Shown here one piece after another: positions 62,206 through 64,000 of a DNA stretch of 64,000 bases (positions are counted from its first letter, which is position 1; the number at the start of each line of letters is the position of its first letter). Source of the stretch: Sphingopyxis sp. FD7 (GTDB lineage Bacteria > Pseudomonadota > Alphaproteobacteria > Sphingomonadales > Sphingomonadaceae). The position numbers and the translations under genes are program-made. The notes beneath the pieces were generated by a model that was not told where the DNA came from, ran no database searches, and saw only the letters and a program-made list of their open reading frames with translations. The DNA lies in NCBI RefSeq assembly GCF_003609835.1, contig NZ_AP017898.1, positions 2,914,001-2,978,000 of the forward strand, given 5' to 3'.

Positions 62206-62416
62206 TGGTCGCCTCCCTTGCCTCGTACCAGCTGGGCGGCGGCGCCCGCCCGCCACGGCAGAAACCGCAGCGCCCTTCGACTAAGCGGGGCATATCCTCG
62301 CCGCATTGAGCGCACTCGCCGGGCGCGCCGGCCGGGACAGGCGCGCGGGCGGCGATGATCGATCGCTCGAGGTGGGCATCGGCGAGCGTTGCTGCGAAGT
62401 CGGCGGTGTCAGCCAT
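62198..62416 (-). CDS. TraR/DksA-like zinc-finger protein
   Basis: A 72-residue protein. It has an N-terminal helix with spaced acidic residues (MADTADFAATLADAHLERSI), then C-x2-C-x11-C-x2-C (CAQCGEDMP ... CGFC). The length and order match phage TraR-like proteins, which bind RNA polymerase through the secondary channel, though the loop between Cys pairs is shorter than usual. It could reprogram host transcription; this is inference. Confidence 0.7.
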   Translation of the reverse strand: MADTADFAATLADAHLERSIIAARAPVPAGAPGECAQCGEDMPRLVEGRCGFCRGGRAPPPSWYEAREATNG

Positions 62417-62636
62417 CTGCTTCGGTCACTTTCAGTTGGGCCGCGTGTCCGCTGTCGCAGAGTTTCGGGTGGGGGTTCCCGCACAGAGGGCAGCGGAGAG
62501 ATTTCATGACAGCAGCGGCGAGCAGCATCTCCATGGGCAGCCATAGGGCGACCCAGACGTGTTCGCAGTCGCTCGCGCCGCAAAGCGCGACCATCGGCGT
62601 GCGGCCTTCAGGGACCGGGATAGGGATCGTCTTCAC
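62409..62636 (-). CDS. Small element protein with zinc-ribbon-like Cys pairs
   Basis: A 75-residue protein starting at a GTG (62636) that overlaps the previous stop as GTGA. Cys and His residues are placed like a zinc ribbon (LCGASDCEHVW, then LRCPLCGNPHPKLCD). No further assignment is possible. Confidence 0.62.
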   Translation of the reverse strand: MKTIPIPVPEGRTPMVALCGASDCEHVWVALWLPMEMLLAAAVMKSLRCPLCGNPHPKLCDSGHAAQLKVTEADG

Positions 62637-62902
62637 GCTGCACCGTCTGCAAAGGGAAAGGTGATGTCGGGGTTCGCCTCGCGCATCATGTCGCGCAGGA
62701 GCGGCGGCGGGGGCGCCTTCGGGTCGTATTTCGCGAGATACTCGCGCTGCGCCTTGCCCCATGCCTTGTAGGGCCAGTAGGCGCGCTCGCCGAAGGGATA
62801 TGCGTCGCGGATCGCCCGGCGCCGGTCGGCAAAGCTGATATCGGCCGGGAGCGTGGCGTGGACCTGCGCGATGACCTGGCGGGCTTCGTCGGTGCGGCTC
62901 AT
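62633..62902 (-). CDS. Small element protein, paralogue A
   Basis: An 89-residue protein that shares its whole layout with the gene at 63716-63961: an N-terminal helix ending HATLPAD, YPFGERAYWPYKAWGKAQRE, then YLAKYDPKAP and an FPF end. The aromatic YPFGER-x2-WPY-x-AW block is distinctive. I do not recognise a named family. Confidence 0.72.
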   Translation of the reverse strand: MSRTDEARQVIAQVHATLPADISFADRRRAIRDAYPFGERAYWPYKAWGKAQREYLAKYDPKAPPPPLLRDMMREANPDITFPFADGAA

Positions 62903-63138
62903 GCCGCCACCTCGCCACTCTCGACCGGCGTGACGCGGTCGAGCAGATAGCAGCCCTTAACGCCCTCCAGCCAGATCACGGCCGAGTGGCCGGACAGGAT
63001 GGCGGCGCGGGCGCGCGTGTGGGTGTCGACGTCGCTGCCGTCGTCTTTGCGCAGCGTGACGCGCTGGCCGATCGGGTACCGGGCGTTGAAGGTGTCGACC
63101 TGGTGCTGCAGGTCTTCGCGGGTCGGGCGGCCGGTCAC
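62899..63138 (-). CDS. Small element protein of unknown function
   Basis: A 79-residue protein, probably a small beta barrel (NARYPIGQRVTLRKDDGS, then HSAVIWLEGVKGCYLLDRV). Many phages encode similar 70-90 residue proteins of unknown role. Overlaps by 4 bases on both sides. Confidence 0.68.
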   Translation of the reverse strand: MTGRPTREDLQHQVDTFNARYPIGQRVTLRKDDGSDVDTHTRARAAILSGHSAVIWLEGVKGCYLLDRVTPVESGEVAA

Positions 63139-63719
63139 GCGATTGCCGCCAGCGCTTCGTCGCGCGCGCGGGTGAGCGCGGCCATCTTGTCCTTGCTGCC
63201 GCCCGGCTTGTCGGGATGTTCGGTCTGCGCGAGCTCGCGATAACGCGCCTTGATGTCGCTCGCGGTTACATTCGCCTGGCGTAGATCAAGTACCTCCCGC
63301 CACGGCTTCGCGCCCTCGGGCGCCGGCAGGGCGACGAAGCCCTTGAACGTCTGCCGGACGATATGGAGCCCGCCGTGCCGCATTTCCGTGCGTCGGGCCT
63401 CAAGAATATGGTGGATCGCCTGCAGATTGTCCTCGACCTTGGGATAGCGGTCGACCGCGATGCAACGCTGTTGCCCCTCCCAATCGAACCAAACCGCCAC
63501 ACCGACATCTTTCGGCGGCTCGAACGCGATGCCCGCGACATTGCTGGTCACCGCGATCTCGGAAACCGCCTTGCCAGTGTCGGAAGCGAAGGCTGCGAGG
63601 GACTTTGTCACATTGTTGATCGCGGTCGACAGCCCGGTCTTGAACTGGCTGTGCGCCTTCCGCTCGGTGCGCGGTAGCCCGTCGGGCCAAGTCAACGGAT
63701 AGGGGGGGATCGTTGTCAT
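63135..63719 (-). CDS. J-domain (DnaJ-like) element protein
   Basis: A 194-residue protein with a C-terminal J domain: the helix before it reads VTASDIKARYRELAQTEHPD and the HPD tripeptide (about 173-175) is intact, followed by KPGGSKDKMAALTRARDEAL. The N-terminal 125 residues are unrelated to DnaJ. It could recruit host DnaK. Phage J-domain proteins of this layout are known. Confidence 0.88.
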   Translation of the reverse strand: MTTIPPYPLTWPDGLPRTERKAHSQFKTGLSTAINNVTKSLAAFASDTGKAVSEIAVTSNVAGIAFEPPKDVGVAVWFDWEGQQRCIAVDRYPKVEDNLQAIHHILEARRTEMRHGGLHIVRQTFKGFVALPAPEGAKPWREVLDLRQANVTASDIKARYRELAQTEHPDKPGGSKDKMAALTRARDEALAAIA

Positions 63720-63961
63720 GCTGCCCTCGTCTGAAAAGGAAAGATCACGCCGTCGAGCAGCGGCCCGAGCGGGGTTTCGGGGTCATACTGGCGCAGATAC
63801 TTGGCGCGCTCCTGGAGCCACGCCTGGTAGGGCCAGAAACGGCGCTCGCCGAAGGGATAGCCGCGCTTCAGCGCGCTGACGCGCATGCTGTAAGTGGCGT
63901 CGGCCGGGAGCGCGGCATGGATCTCGGCGATCTTCGCGCGGGCGCGCGCCGGATAATCCAT
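63716..63961 (-). CDS. Small element protein, paralogue B
   Basis: An 81-residue protein parallel to the gene at 62633-62902: HAALPAD, YPFGERRFWPYQAWLQERAK, YLRQYDPETP and an FPF end. The ATG at 63961 gives the same N-terminal length as paralogue A; the frame stays open to a TTG at 63997 near the window edge. It overlaps the J-domain gene by 4 bases. Confidence 0.72.
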   Translation of the reverse strand: MDYPARARAKIAEIHAALPADATYSMRVSALKRGYPFGERRFWPYQAWLQERAKYLRQYDPETPLGPLLDGVIFPFQTRAA

Positions 63962-64000
63962 GTCGATGGTACCGCCGTCGGGCATCCCCGCCTTCAACGC

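Larger units (their letters stand above)
57295..64000. mobile_element. Integrated element at tRNA-Glu (prophage or integrative element), right end outside window
   Basis: Starting at the tRNA 3' end, the strand use switches to a solid minus-strand block. It consists of a tyrosine integrase, an excisionase-like gene and at least thirteen small genes, mostly overlapping by 4-19 bases. Contents (DUF1643, J-domain, TraR/DksA-like, MmcB-like and many unknown short proteins) are typical of a phage early region. No capsid, portal, terminase or conjugation gene is visible, so the type is undecided. The second att copy should repeat the tRNA 3' end beyond 64000. Confidence 0.85.

Overview
The window is GC-rich, densely coded DNA from an alphaproteobacterium, most likely a sphingomonad (Sphingomonadaceae; Sphingopyxis would fit). 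I base this on the carotenoid hydroxylase CrtZ, two large TonB-dependent receptors, a DUF2855 protein, the DUF3576-leuS-lptE-holA gene order, an Ala/Lys-rich tail on ribosomal protein L21, and palindromic intergenic repeats of a type familiar from this group. The genus is inference; the genes themselves are read from the sequence.

Layout. 1-582: 5' part of lepA (minus strand). 977-4373: a large single-chain restriction-modification enzyme of the type ISP/IIG kind, split into two reading frames exactly at an 11-bp tandem repeat of 4.9 copies. 4.4-9.2 kb: small housekeeping genes (rplU-rpmA, two GNAT acetyltransferases, a folB-like gene coupled to a FolM-like reductase). 9.4-20.5 kb: metabolic genes (aldehyde dehydrogenase, 2OG-Fe(II) oxygenase-like protein, SMP-30 lactonase, VIT1-type transporter, DUF2855 with a HAD hydrolase, LysR regulator divergent from a two-subunit 3-oxoacid CoA-transferase, epimerase with GST, crtZ). 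22.4-25.3 kb: leuC and leuD with a secreted metallo-beta-lactamase-fold gene between them. 26.8-27.3 kb: a ParDE toxin-antitoxin pair. 27.4-30.1 kb: sdhCDA without an adjacent sdhB. 30.4-36.2 kb: two tandem paralogous TonB-dependent receptors, each with its own terminator. 36.3-40.6 kb: DNA-repair genes (PdeM endonuclease and Lhr-like helicase) flanking a retropepsin-like protease. 41-51 kb: a VOC-ArsR-SRPBCC operon, glutaminase, YggS, a ThiE-like protein, and a DUF3576-leuS-lptE-holA cluster. 51.3-57.1 kb: an alkylsulfatase, then a translationally coupled PH-domain pair and recJ.

At 57219-57294 lies tRNA-Glu(TTC). From there to the right edge is an integrated element: a tyrosine integrase pointing at the tRNA, an excisionase-like gene, and a minus-strand run of small, mostly overlapping genes (DUF1643, an MmcB-like nuclease-fold protein, a TraR/DksA-like zinc finger, a J-domain protein and two paralogous small proteins). 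Its far end is outside the window.

The most striking feature is the restriction-modification gene. Gaining one 11-bp unit, or losing two, would fuse the two frames into one protein of about 1,135 or 1,124 residues. This is the architecture of a phase-variable switch. The same gene also carries two palindromic intergenic-type repeats translated in frame near its C-terminus. Several other intergenic regions hold hairpin repeats of at least four families.
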